DNA of 64,000 nt from Flavobacterium piscis. Lineage in GTDB: Bacteria > Bacteroidota > Bacteroidia > Flavobacteriales > Flavobacteriaceae. Positions 15,813 through 25,635 of this stretch are shown in pieces (position 1 is the stretch's first letter; every line of letters starts with the position of its first letter). The stretch spans positions 744,001 to 808,000 of the forward strand of contig NZ_LVEN01000027.1 of the NCBI RefSeq assembly GCF_001686925.1, given 5' to 3'. The notes beneath the pieces were generated by a model that was not told the DNA's origin, did no database searches, and saw only the letters and a list, made by a program, of their open reading frames with translations. A program made the position numbers and the translations under genes.

Positions 15813-17375
15813 ATGAGGAATTACTTTTTGTGTGGCATTTTATTGATTAGTAGTCTCTTATACAGTCAGTCTGAAATTAAGTGCGATTTGATAGAGGTTT
15901 CAACTATTGCTTTTAGTAAAAATCCAAATATTAAATTTGCTAATTACGCTATTCAAAATGCTGAGGGTAATTTTCTAATTCAAAAGAGTATTTTTGACTT
16001 TAACCTAAATTCTGAAATTGCATATAAAAATGATAGATACAATCTTTTGGATGCTGATTCGAGGAATAAATACGTCGATAAAACGCTAAAAAGTAATTCG
16101 CTGGATGTTTCAGCGGGATTACAAAAAGCATTACGTTCCGGACAAATCCTGGATCTAAGCTTAAATTATAATTATAAAGATAGTAACTATCCGTACAACA
16201 ATTTTAATGAGCTCGTTGGTCCTTTTTATGGTAATCATTTAAGCACTGTTAATCTTCAATTAACCCAGCCTCTTTTAAGAGGAAGGGGAGCAAAGATAAC
16301 TACAGCCTTAGAAAAAGCTTCTGTTTTTTATATCAATAAAAGTAAATATGATTCTGAATTTACCAATTCTTATGAAGTTGAGCAAATTGGTATTGCCTAT
16401 TGGAATTACTATACGTCGTATAAAAGTCTGGCCATTTATATTCAAAATGAAAATAGGGTAAGAGACGTATTAAATATGACTATTGAACTTGTAAAAGCGG
16501 ATAAAAAACCAGAAAGTGATTTAGCTCAGGTCAATGCCGATTTAAGCAATCAGGAAAGGTTAACCGCTTCTGCAAAACAAGATTTATATAATGCAAGATT
16601 AAATTTAGGGAGAGTTATTGGTCTAATCGATGAAGAAAGTCAAAAATTGGATATTCCGGTTAATGACTTTCCCACTATTTCAGAATCCGGATATGTGGGG
16701 AGTATTAATAAAGAGGCACTTATTAAACTTGCCAAGGATAACAGAGGTGATGTAAAGGCAAATGGAGAAGAATACAAAGCAGTTGAATTTCAGTACCTTG
16801 TAGCAGAAAACAATCTAAAACCTGTATTGAATTTATCAGCATTTGCTTATTATGGAAGTACAAGCGCCGGAAATGGTATTGACCAATCCTGGGCTTCTCT
16901 TACTAATAATCACGGTCGGGACGTAGGAGGCGGAGCTAAACTAACATTTGCTTTTCCACTGAATAACAATCTGGCCAAAGGGAATTATGCAATACGTAAA
17001 ATCGCTTTGCAAAATCAATCTACAATAAATGAAAACACGCAAAGAAATATTGAATTGAATATCGATATAGCAATCAATAATTTGATTAACAATGCTTTAA
17101 TTGTCGAGAAATCAGAAGAAGCTTATGGTTTTTGTCTAAATGCATATAACAATGAACAGATAAAGTTTCAGGCAGGTTTGACTACACTTTTAAATTTGAT
17201 GATATTTCAGGAAAGACTTACTTCTTCAGAATTACAAAATTTAAGCGCACGGGAACAATTTTCAAATGCAATCCTAATTCTTAGACATGAAACCGGTACC
17301 CTTATTTCTAAAGAAGAGCTTGGGTTCAAAATCACTCAAAATGCATTTTATACGATTCCGAAGACGGAAAATTAA
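15813..17375 (+). CDS. TolC-family outer-membrane channel protein
   Basis: 520 residues with a signal peptide (MRNYFLCGILLISSLLYSQ) and two coiled-coil hairpin repeats typical of outer-membrane efflux proteins (LQLTQPLLRGRGAK; DLAQVNADLSNQERLTASAK; LTTLLNLMIFQERL). It is the trimeric exit duct for the HlyD/ABC exporter encoded next. The operon order CNBD-TolC-HlyD-ABC-ABC with 2-14 bp gaps shows a dedicated type I secretion system for the RiPP. Confidence 0.87.
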   Translation: MRNYFLCGILLISSLLYSQSEIKCDLIEVSTIAFSKNPNIKFANYAIQNAEGNFLIQKSIFDFNLNSEIAYKNDRYNLLDADSRNKYVDKTLKSNSLDVSAGLQKALRSGQILDLSLNYNYKDSNYPYNNFNELVGPFYGNHLSTVNLQLTQPLLRGRGAKITTALEKASVFYINKSKYDSEFTNSYEVEQIGIAYWNYYTSYKSLAIYIQNENRVRDVLNMTIELVKADKKPESDLAQVNADLSNQERLTASAKQDLYNARLNLGRVIGLIDEESQKLDIPVNDFPTISESGYVGSINKEALIKLAKDNRGDVKANGEEYKAVEFQYLVAENNLKPVLNLSAFAYYGSTSAGNGIDQSWASLTNNHGRDVGGGAKLTFAFPLNNNLAKGNYAIRKIALQNQSTINENTQRNIELNIDIAINNLINNALIVEKSEEAYGFCLNAYNNEQIKFQAGLTTLLNLMIFQERLTSSELQNLSAREQFSNAILILRHETGTLISKEELGFKITQNAFYTIPKTEN

Positions 17376-17389
17376 AAATAAATAACATT

Positions 17390-18652
17390 ATGTCAGCACC
17401 TTTTTTTAGAAAATCGGCATTAGAAAAACTTTCTACTCCAGAAAAACTTGATCAATTGATTAAAGTTACCGGCACAAAAGCCTGGATAGCTCTAATTACC
17501 ATTATGGTGGCAGTTTTTACAGCATTAATCTGGTCATTTATGGGTACTGTAAAAACAAAATTGGATGTGGTTGGCGTTGTATTGGGTGGAGACGTTCATG
17601 AAGTAGTGGCTACTGCACAAGGACAATTAATAGACTTAAAAATAGCCATAGGTAATAATGTTAAAAAAGGAGATGTTATAGCTACAATACGTCAACCGGA
17701 ACTATTTCAACAAATAGAAGATGCAAAAGTGGTATTGTCAGACAGAAAATTTGAAATGGAAAAGCTAATGTCTTACGGAAATCAAGGCGCTCAGTTACAA
17801 GGTCAAATAATTAGTCAGTCACGTGTAAGTATTACAGGTGAAATCGAATCCGAAAAAAAGAAAATCATATTTCTGAATAATCAATTGGAATCAGAGAATG
17901 CCCTTCTTGAAAAGAGTTTAATAACGAAATCGCAAGTTGCAACTACAAAACAACAAATAGAGGCTTCAAAAAATACAATCGAGAGATTAAAAGGACAAAT
18001 CGTAGAAACATCCAGTCAACAAAATAATTTGGGATTTGATACACAACAGAAAGTTACATTACAAAGACAAAGAATTGCGGAAGCGGAAAGAAATCTTCAG
18101 TTTTTAACTGAAAAATATGACAATCAAAGAAATGTAAAAAGTCCGTATGACGGAGAAGTAGTGGAAGTTTTAACCGATGCCGGAATAGTAGTTTCAGCGG
18201 GATCTCCCTTATTTAAACTTAAAAATACACTTAATACAAAACAATCTCAACTAAGAGGAATTCTTTACATTCCTTCCAAAGATGGAAAAAAAATTAAAAA
18301 AGGAATGGAAGCTCTAATTGTACCTTCGACCGTGCAACCTGAAGAATATGGTTTTATAAAAGGAAAAGTAACGTATGTATCTGATTTTCCGATAACACAA
18401 CAAGGAATGCTAACCTCTGTTAAAAATGATCAGCTTACCAAACAACTATTAACAGGCGGTCCTTTGTTTGAGGTTTACGTTGATTTTGAAAAAGATGCTG
18501 TATCGTATAGTGGCTATAAATGGACTTCTGCTAAAGGACCTGATATTTTTCTGAAAGAAGGCACGTCATGTTTAGGTAAAATTACTATTAAACAAGAGCC
18601 TCCTGTAACACTAGTTGTTCCTGCATTTAAGAAATTTTTCGACCTATATTGA
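17390..18652 (+). CDS. NHLM-type HlyD periplasmic adaptor
   Basis: 420 residues. The N-terminus FFRKSALEKLSTPEKLDQLI followed by a membrane helix (about 33-52) is the signature of the NHLM bacteriocin-system HlyD subunit. Then come a split biotinyl-lipoyl domain (AQGQLIDLKIAIGNNVKKGD and YDGEVVEVLTDAGIVVSAG), a long coiled coil (about 105-245) and a beta-barrel domain. It links the ABC protein in the inner membrane to TolC. Together with the NHLP leaders it identifies the export route with good certainty. Confidence 0.88.
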   Translation: MSAPFFRKSALEKLSTPEKLDQLIKVTGTKAWIALITIMVAVFTALIWSFMGTVKTKLDVVGVVLGGDVHEVVATAQGQLIDLKIAIGNNVKKGDVIATIRQPELFQQIEDAKVVLSDRKFEMEKLMSYGNQGAQLQGQIISQSRVSITGEIESEKKKIIFLNNQLESENALLEKSLITKSQVATTKQQIEASKNTIERLKGQIVETSSQQNNLGFDTQQKVTLQRQRIAEAERNLQFLTEKYDNQRNVKSPYDGEVVEVLTDAGIVVSAGSPLFKLKNTLNTKQSQLRGILYIPSKDGKKIKKGMEALIVPSTVQPEEYGFIKGKVTYVSDFPITQQGMLTSVKNDQLTKQLLTGGPLFEVYVDFEKDAVSYSGYKWTSAKGPDIFLKEGTSCLGKITIKQEPPVTLVVPAFKKFFDLY

Positions 18653-18660
18653 TCCATCAA

Positions 18661-20859
18661 ATGAAAAATAACACAAACATACTTATCAAGAAACCAGCTA
18701 AGCCTGTTAAAGTACCGACTGTTTTACAAATGGAAGGCGTTGAATGTGGTGCCGCAGCTTTAAGTATTATTTTAGGACATTTTGGCAAGTTTGTTCCGTT
18801 AGAAAAATTGAGAATAGCGTGTGGAGTATCACGAGACGGATTGAAAGCGACCAATATTTTAAAAGCAGCCAAAGAGTACGGATTAGAAGGAAAAGGCTAT
18901 GCGAAATCTATTGAAAAACTAATGCAATTAGAAACTCCATCGATTATCTTCTGGAATTTTAACCATTTTTTAGTCCTGGAGGGTTTTACAAAAAAGAGGG
19001 TTTACCTTAGTGATCCTGCACAAGGAAGATATTCTGTAAGTCATCAGGAATTTGACGATTGTTATACAGGTGTAGTTTTAACCTTTAGTCCATCAAAAGA
19101 ATTTGAAAAAGGAAATCATAAAAAAGGATTAATGACATCTTTGATTTCAAGAATTGCTAATTCTAAATTAAGTATTGCCTACATTGTTATTACGAGCTTA
19201 TTTTTAGTAATTCCAGGTTTAGTAATTCCTTCATTCCTTAAAATATTTATAGATAAATATTTGATCAATAATTTTTCAGGTTTTGTAATGCCCCTTTTAC
19301 TAATTATGGGTGTAGTCTTAATTGTGAATGCTTCTTTGGTTTATCTCCAGCAGTACTTTTTACTTAAATTAGAAACAAAATTGGCGCTGGTAACTTCCAG
19401 TAAATTTCTTTGGCATGTTTTTCATTTACCAATTGCTTTTTTTACTCAACGATACAGTGGCGAAATAGGTAACAGAGTCGCATTAAATGATAAAGTAGCA
19501 AAACTACTAAGTGGTGATTTGGCAAATGCTGCATTAAATGTTATCGTGGTGATTTTTTATGCCATTTTAATGTTCTCTTATGATGTTCTCCTGACTTTAA
19601 TTGGTGTTTTTATGGCAGCACTAAATGTTGCCGCCTTAAAGTATGTTTCAACAGCCAGAAAAGACGGAAGTAGAAGATTAAGCAATGAAATGGGAAAGTT
19701 ATTAGGAACAACTACCTCAGGAATTAGTATGATTGAGACATTGAAATCATCTGGTAGAGAAAATGATTTTTTTACCAATTGGATCGGATATTTGGCAAAG
19801 GTAATGAACGCTCAACAGGAATTTGGATGGTTGACAATAAGGCTCAATATACTTCCAAATCTAATTTTATCTTTAACCAATACTCTCATTTTAGGAATCG
19901 GCGCATTAAGGATAATGGAAGGAGAAATGACTTTGGGAGCTTTAGTTGCTTTTACTTTCTTAATGAATAATTTTATTACTCCGGTCAACCAACTGGTATC
20001 GGCAGGAGCCATGCTGCACGAAACAGAAAGTGATATGGCGCGTATCGATGATGTAATGAACTATGAGATTGACAAACAATTTATAGAAACGGAAGATGAA
20101 ACTATCCAAAAGACAAAAAATCAATTTACTAATAATAAATTGATTGGCTACTTCGAAATGAAGAATGTCACTTTTGGATATACTCGCACCATGCCTGCGT
20201 TAATAGAAAACTTTAGTTTAAAATTAAGACCCGGAAGCAGAGTAGCATTAGTTGGAGGTTCGGGGAGCGGAAAGTCGACCATTGCAAGAATAGCTTCAGG
20301 ACTTTATGATCCGTGGGAGGGAGATATTTTACTTGATAATAAAAACAGAACTCATATACCCAGACATATCATAACAGAATCGTTAGCGGTAATAGATCAG
20401 GATGTCCTGGTTTTTAATGGTACCATCAAAGAAAATATTTCTTTTTGGGATACTATGATTCCTGAAAAAAACATCATAAACTCAGCAAGAGATGCTGATA
20501 TTCATGATGTTATTGCTGCCAGAAGTGATGGGTACGAAAGTTCTGTATTAGAAGGTGGTTCGAATTTTAGTGGCGGACAACGTCAGCGAATAGAAATTGC
20601 AAGAGCATTAGTTTGTAACCCAACAATTTTAATTATGGATGAAGCTACAAGTGCGTTAGATTCTACTACAGAAAAAATTGTGATGGATAATATTAAGAAA
20701 AGAGGATGTACTTGTTTAATCGTTGCCCATAGATTAAGCACTATAATGGATTGTGATGAAATAATTGTAATGGAGTTAGGTAAAATCGTAGAACGAGGCT
20801 CTCATAAAGAATTATTAAAACAAAATGGTGTTTATGCAAAATTGATTGAAACAAAATAA
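18661..20859 (+). CDS. NHLM ABC transporter 1 with C39 leader peptidase
   Basis: 732 residues from ATG 18661, which lies 8 bp after the HlyD stop; the longer TTG start at 18649 would overlap HlyD and is less likely. N-terminal peptidase C39 domain (about 15-140) with Cys29 (VECGAAALS), His102 (FNHFLVLEG) and Asp118 (SDPAQG), all in place, so it should cut after the GG of the leaders. Six membrane helices (about 165-440), then an ABC domain with Walker A GGSGSGKST, signature SGGQRQR and Walker B ILIMDEATSALD. It matches the NHLM_micro_ABC1 type that exports NHLP and Nif11 class products. Confidence 0.92.
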   Translation: MKNNTNILIKKPAKPVKVPTVLQMEGVECGAAALSIILGHFGKFVPLEKLRIACGVSRDGLKATNILKAAKEYGLEGKGYAKSIEKLMQLETPSIIFWNFNHFLVLEGFTKKRVYLSDPAQGRYSVSHQEFDDCYTGVVLTFSPSKEFEKGNHKKGLMTSLISRIANSKLSIAYIVITSLFLVIPGLVIPSFLKIFIDKYLINNFSGFVMPLLLIMGVVLIVNASLVYLQQYFLLKLETKLALVTSSKFLWHVFHLPIAFFTQRYSGEIGNRVALNDKVAKLLSGDLANAALNVIVVIFYAILMFSYDVLLTLIGVFMAALNVAALKYVSTARKDGSRRLSNEMGKLLGTTTSGISMIETLKSSGRENDFFTNWIGYLAKVMNAQQEFGWLTIRLNILPNLILSLTNTLILGIGALRIMEGEMTLGALVAFTFLMNNFITPVNQLVSAGAMLHETESDMARIDDVMNYEIDKQFIETEDETIQKTKNQFTNNKLIGYFEMKNVTFGYTRTMPALIENFSLKLRPGSRVALVGGSGSGKSTIARIASGLYDPWEGDILLDNKNRTHIPRHIITESLAVIDQDVLVFNGTIKENISFWDTMIPEKNIINSARDADIHDVIAARSDGYESSVLEGGSNFSGGQRQRIEIARALVCNPTILIMDEATSALDSTTEKIVMDNIKKRGCTCLIVAHRLSTIMDCDEIIVMELGKIVERGSHKELLKQNGVYAKLIETK

Positions 20860-20868
20860 AATTAAGAT

Positions 20869-23775
20869 ATGTCAACGAAAGATAAAATAGCTATAGGAGT
20901 TGAAGAACCATTGATACTGAATAGTTCCGGTAAATTCTGGATGGTACTTTCTGGTGAAGTAAATGTGTTTTATGCCAGAGTTGATGAAAACGGAGAATAC
21001 CTATGTGCGCTAAAATATCTTTATTCTGCAAAAAAAGGAGAGCTATTATTTAGTTTACTATCTCCTGACTGTAAGGATGATATACGTTTAATTGTTTTTT
21101 CAAACGAGGCCAATTTATTATGTATAAATAAACACGAGCTCATTACTATAGATCATTTCTTTCTAAAAAGTATGATTGATAAATGGATCTTAAAAACGTC
21201 ATTTAAAATTAATTCGGGTAACGCTCCAAAATCTTACACCACATTTGACAGCTATAATGATTTTATTTTAAATCAAAATACCATAGCATACCCTTCTCAG
21301 GGAATAAATTGGATCAGTTTAATTCAGGGAAAACTTTCCGTTTTCTCCGAACAGGAAGCTATTAACTCAGACGATACCCTACAATTTCCAATTCCTGTTT
21401 GTAATAAGTTATGGGTTAGATCCTTGTCTGAATTTTGTGAGCTGAAATTGATGAGTACCAGAGAGGTTTTAGAAGATGAAATTAATTTTTTAATTGCTTT
21501 AGAAAAATTACAAGTCCATTTTTACAATCAGCTTTGCAAAAATATGGAGATCAATAGTTTGTTCGAAAACAATAACCTCAATGATAAATTAATTCATCAG
21601 GAAGAAGAATTAAAAAATACTTTAGAAAAAATAAAATCTATAGTTACAGGTAGTAAAAAAAAATTACATCACCCGAATAATAAAAAGCAAAACATACTGT
21701 ATTTAACATGTCAATTAATTGGAGAACATGCCGGCTTTACATGTCAGGAGCCAAAACATTTTGAATCAGATATACACAACGCAAACAATCTTCTATATGC
21801 TATTGCTCAAAGCTCTAAAGTAAGAATACGAAAAATTATTTTGAGAGATGTCTGGTGGAAAGATGAAAACGGGCATTTATTAGCCTTTATAAAAGAGTCT
21901 AATGAACCTGTTGCTCTTATACAGCAAAATTCGACAACTTATATCATCAAAAATCTTTCAAAAGGAACAGAAACTGTTGTCGATAATGAAATAGCCCAAT
22001 CTTTAGATCCTATAGGGTATATGTTTTTTTCTGGATTTGATGTAAAAATGGATTCCATAAAAAAAGTAGTAAGTTTTGCTATGAATGGCGTAAAAAAAGA
22101 TGCCAAACTATTATTACTGGCTTCTTTTCTCGGAAGTCTGATTGGTCTGTTAATTCCTGTACTGTCCGGGATGATATATGATGATGTAATACCAACTGCA
22201 GACAAATCTATACATTTAGAAATCTTCACGATTATGATCATTATAGCTTTGGTATCTGCCGGACTGCAGCTTACGCAAGGAGTCTTACAAATGAGAGTAG
22301 AGTCAAAATCCAGTATTAACCTGCAAGCCGGAGTGATGGACTATATACTTAGATTACCTGTAACCTTTTATAAAAAATATACTTCTGGTGACCTTACAAA
22401 TAGAGTTCTAAGTATTAATTCAATAAGACAAATCCTTTCAAATACACTTATGACAGTTGTACTTAGTGGTGCATTTTCATTTGTAAATTTATTACTTCTT
22501 TTTTATTATGATTCGGGTTTAGCATGGGTAGGAGTTGGACTTGCTCTAATTGCTATTGTTTTTATGGTTGTAATGGGCTGGCTAAAATTGAAGCATGATC
22601 GTGGTGTGTCTCGATACGAAGGAGAAATTCAGGGTTTTCTTTTTGAGTTTTTATCCGGAATTAGTAAAATAAGAATAACCGGAGGTGAGAAAAGAATTTT
22701 TTCATTATGGGGTGACAAGTTTTCAAAATTAAAAAAATTAGGATTTAGTTCGGGGAGTTATCAAAACTTTGTAGAAGTTTTTAATAGCTCATATCCACTT
22801 TTTACAAGTATTTTATTTTTTTCATTTATATATTACACGGTTTTAAATGCTCAAAATGCTCAAAATCCCGCGATATTATCGGTAGGATCATTTATGGCTT
22901 TTATCATTTCCTTTAATAAATTTTTAAATGATAGTTTACGATTAAGTATGGCATTTATTACGTCTCTTAGCGTTATTCCTTTGTACGAAAGAGTAAAACC
23001 AATTTTAGAAGAAAAACCAGAATCGATAGAAGATAGTATTGATCCGGGTGAGTTAATGGGAGAAATTGAACTGAATTCTATTTCCTTTAGATATTATGAA
23101 GACCAGCCGCTAATTTTAAAAAATGTTACATTTAAAATAAAGCCCGGCGAAATGGTTGCTTTTGTTGGCGCGTCTGGTTCTGGAAAGTCAACAATCATGA
23201 GACTTTTATTAGGTTTTGAACACGCGGAGTTAGGTTCTATATTCTATGATGGAAACACATTTGACGCAATGAATAAAGAACTCACAAGACGACAAATAGG
23301 TGTAGTCCTGCAAAATGGAACTCTTATGTCGGGGAGTATTTATCAAAACATTGTGGGCAATTCAGAATTAACACTTGAAGATGCCTGGGAAGCAGCGCGT
23401 ATGGCCGGTATGGAAGATGACATAAAGAATATGCCTATGGAAATGCATACCTTTATTAGTGAAGGAGCAGGCACATTTTCAGGAGGTCAAAGACAAAGAT
23501 TAATGATTGCCAGAGCAATTGTTCATAAACCCAGATTATTATTTATGGATGAGGCCACAAGCGCTCTGGACAATAAAACTCAAAATATTGTAGCCGAAAG
23601 TTTAGATAAACTTCAGGCTACCCGCATCGTTATTGCACATAGGTTGAGTACTATAAAAAATGCTGACCGTATTTTTGTTCTGGAAAAAGGAGAAATCAAA
23701 GAATCAGGAACTTATGATGAGTTAATTCAAATGGAAGGTTTGTTTACAGAACTTGCTAAACGTCAAATTGCTTAA
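20869..23775 (+). CDS. NHLM ABC transporter 2 with N-terminal regulatory domain
   Basis: 968 residues. The first 400 residues lack a working C39 peptidase. They hold a cNMP-fold-like beta domain (SGKFWMVLSGEVNVFYARVD) and then the WW-containing segment (RKIILRDVWWKDENGHLLAF) typical of NHLM_micro_ABC2. A membrane domain follows (about 410-700) and an ABC domain with Walker A GASGSGKST, signature FSGGQRQR and LLFMDEATSALD. It probably forms a heterodimer with the protein at 18661. It starts 9 bp after that gene. The cNMP-like part suggests allosteric control, possibly by the cAMP made in the cluster (inference). Confidence 0.9.
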   Translation: MSTKDKIAIGVEEPLILNSSGKFWMVLSGEVNVFYARVDENGEYLCALKYLYSAKKGELLFSLLSPDCKDDIRLIVFSNEANLLCINKHELITIDHFFLKSMIDKWILKTSFKINSGNAPKSYTTFDSYNDFILNQNTIAYPSQGINWISLIQGKLSVFSEQEAINSDDTLQFPIPVCNKLWVRSLSEFCELKLMSTREVLEDEINFLIALEKLQVHFYNQLCKNMEINSLFENNNLNDKLIHQEEELKNTLEKIKSIVTGSKKKLHHPNNKKQNILYLTCQLIGEHAGFTCQEPKHFESDIHNANNLLYAIAQSSKVRIRKIILRDVWWKDENGHLLAFIKESNEPVALIQQNSTTYIIKNLSKGTETVVDNEIAQSLDPIGYMFFSGFDVKMDSIKKVVSFAMNGVKKDAKLLLLASFLGSLIGLLIPVLSGMIYDDVIPTADKSIHLEIFTIMIIIALVSAGLQLTQGVLQMRVESKSSINLQAGVMDYILRLPVTFYKKYTSGDLTNRVLSINSIRQILSNTLMTVVLSGAFSFVNLLLLFYYDSGLAWVGVGLALIAIVFMVVMGWLKLKHDRGVSRYEGEIQGFLFEFLSGISKIRITGGEKRIFSLWGDKFSKLKKLGFSSGSYQNFVEVFNSSYPLFTSILFFSFIYYTVLNAQNAQNPAILSVGSFMAFIISFNKFLNDSLRLSMAFITSLSVIPLYERVKPILEEKPESIEDSIDPGELMGEIELNSISFRYYEDQPLILKNVTFKIKPGEMVAFVGASGSGKSTIMRLLLGFEHAELGSIFYDGNTFDAMNKELTRRQIGVVLQNGTLMSGSIYQNIVGNSELTLEDAWEAARMAGMEDDIKNMPMEMHTFISEGAGTFSGGQRQRLMIARAIVHKPRLLFMDEATSALDNKTQNIVAESLDKLQATRIVIAHRLSTIKNADRIFVLEKGEIKESGTYDELIQMEGLFTELAKRQIA

Positions 23776-23777
23776 CA

Positions 23778-24899
23778 ATGGTAAATCAATCTCCTTTTAA
23801 AGAAGAAGTACCTCTCATTGATAATGGTCTTTCTGAGGAACTGAAAACCTACTTATCAAATAAATTTAAATCAAACAAAACAATACTTTCTTTCGAAAAT
23901 GAAACAGGTATTGAATACTGGGAAGATCTTGCCAAAAAAATTACTGAGGATAAATTATTATTTAATGAATTAAAAAAGTGCTATCCGCAATTGAACTTTC
24001 CAATTGAATTAGGGATAGAAGAAAAACAAGAATACAAAGATGTAGTTTTGAAAGGTAAAACAGAAAATATAAAATTGGCTTCTGCATTAAGATTAAACGA
24101 TCCTAAAAATATAACCCTCAAAATTGGTGAAAGTATTGCGGGTAAAATACCAATACTAACAGTTCCAGATCAAGAAGACTTTATAAAAATTCTGCAGTGC
24201 TTATTGTATAAAAATAATCCTAAACCTGTGCCGCAATCAATGGGTGCAGTTTTGATTAATGGACTCAATAATTGGCAAAAAATAGCTAGTTTAAAAAGTG
24301 ATTGGTTAACAAGCCATACTGTAGATAATTGGAGCAAAGAGTTTTACCTGAATATTTTACCAAATTATAGCTTATATAAAGATAAGTTAATCATTATAAG
24401 TACAAAACCTTATAGTAATGTGTCTGCAAAGCAGTTGGGATTGAATGAAAGTCTTTGGTTATTGTATTCCCTTTCGATTAGAGAAAAACATGAATGTACC
24501 CATCTGTACACTCTTAAAAAATTCGGAATAGCGTCGAATAACCTGCACGATGAGTTAATTGCAGATTACATAGGAATTGTAAAAACAATTGGTAAATATA
24601 ATAAGTCATGGATGTTTATGTTTATGGGGATTGAAAACTCTCCTAAGTACAGGCAAGGGGCAAGGTTGGAAAATTATATATCAGACGATAAATTGTCTAA
24701 AAATGATTTTATAAAGTTAATTGAGATAGTAAAAATGGCTATTGAAAACATTTCTATATTTGATGAATCTGCAGGGAAATTACAATCAAATATAGATCAA
24801 ATGTGTAGAATAGACGCCCTTTGTGAAACAAGTCTGGAAGAATTATCATCTACAAATGGAGCTTCTTTACTTATTGATAATTATAATAAAAGGTTGTAA
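23778..24899 (+). CDS. Uncharacterised protein with HExxH...ExxAD metalloprotease signature
   Basis: 373 residues, no signal peptide, last gene of the export operon (2 bp after the second ABC gene). The family is not one I can name. Residues 237-263 contain His238-Glu239-Cys-Thr-His242 and, 17 residues later, Glu259-Leu-Ile-Ala-Asp263: an HExxH zinc motif followed by ExxAD, the arrangement of gluzincin peptidases such as M48. The N-terminal 220 residues show no known motif. It could trim leader or core, act on the exporter, or protect the producer. Alternatively the motif could be coincidental in a structural protein; the spacing and the operon position argue for a real peptidase. Confidence 0.7.
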   Translation: MVNQSPFKEEVPLIDNGLSEELKTYLSNKFKSNKTILSFENETGIEYWEDLAKKITEDKLLFNELKKCYPQLNFPIELGIEEKQEYKDVVLKGKTENIKLASALRLNDPKNITLKIGESIAGKIPILTVPDQEDFIKILQCLLYKNNPKPVPQSMGAVLINGLNNWQKIASLKSDWLTSHTVDNWSKEFYLNILPNYSLYKDKLIIISTKPYSNVSAKQLGLNESLWLLYSLSIREKHECTHLYTLKKFGIASNNLHDELIADYIGIVKTIGKYNKSWMFMFMGIENSPKYRQGARLENYISDDKLSKNDFIKLIEIVKMAIENISIFDESAGKLQSNIDQMCRIDALCETSLEELSSTNGASLLIDNYNKRL

Positions 24900-25194
24900 A
24901 AGGGAATTAAATTTTGAAGTATAGTCTTGTATTCTGTTTTGTAGGTTTGTCCCAGCCTGAAATAGCTTTAATAATTGTTGTTGTAAATGTCCTTTTTTGG
25001 GAAGTTATGAAAAGAGAATTTCATATGCCAGAGATTTGCTAGATAATAGATTTAAAGTGATGATTACTACATTAGTAGGCAAATAGCTTTAATAAAAAAG
25101 GAAAAAAAAGAACATTTTTACTTTGAATCTAAATCTATTAAAAAAAAGCTTGGCACGATGTAAAGGAAAAAGTTATCAATAGAAATTTTATTTT
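24900..25194. other. Intergenic region with short reading-frame relics
   Basis: About 295 bp. On the minus strand a start-less frame at about 24914-25028 reads SQKRTFTTTIIKAI, then SGWDKPTKQNTRLYFKI and a stop, which looks like the tail of a lost gene. Nothing else is seen. Confidence 0.35.
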
Positions 25195-25635
25195 TCAGAA
25201 CTTCCACCATTTTTTGTCCTTGTTTTTAGCTGTATCGGTAGCAATGTCTGAACCTAAACTCTCGCCTGAAATAGCTTTTGCGTCTTTACCAAATTGCTGA
25301 TCCTCTGAAGACTCTGCATCTGCAAGCTCATTGAGGTTCTCGTCAAATGGATTTTTTTGGGATTTCAAATGAGATTGTAAATCCTGTGCAGAATCTTTAT
25401 TAATATTTTCATTTGATTCTGAAGTAGAATCGTCGGTTATTTTTTGCAGGAAGCGGAAATTGAAGTCTATTGGCTTTTCTTTGCCAATTTCAAAAAAGTC
25501 GATTATATATTGGTTTTTATCCAGATTTACTGCCTTGATTCTCCCTTTTTTAAATACCTGGTGGGAAACCAGATCTTGACAAAACTTTGTTGTAGACAGT
25601 TTATTGTTATTCGAGTAACCATTCTTTAGATTTTG
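25195..25635 (-). pseudogene. Start-less gene fragment with Tudor-like motif
   Basis: An open frame of 146 codons from a stop at 25636-25638 down to TGA at 25195-25197, with no ATG, GTG or TTG start. Its first third reads DLVSHQVFKKGRIKAV ... NQYIIDFFEIGKEKPIDF, reminiscent of the Tudor-like tail (VxHxxFGxGxV...V-F-GKK) of UvrD/CarD-type proteins. The rest is acidic and low-complexity, ending in DKKWWKF. The 5' end overlaps the S41 peptidase gene in another frame. It is best read as the 3' remnant of a gene whose front was lost when the peptidase gene arrived. Confidence 0.45.
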
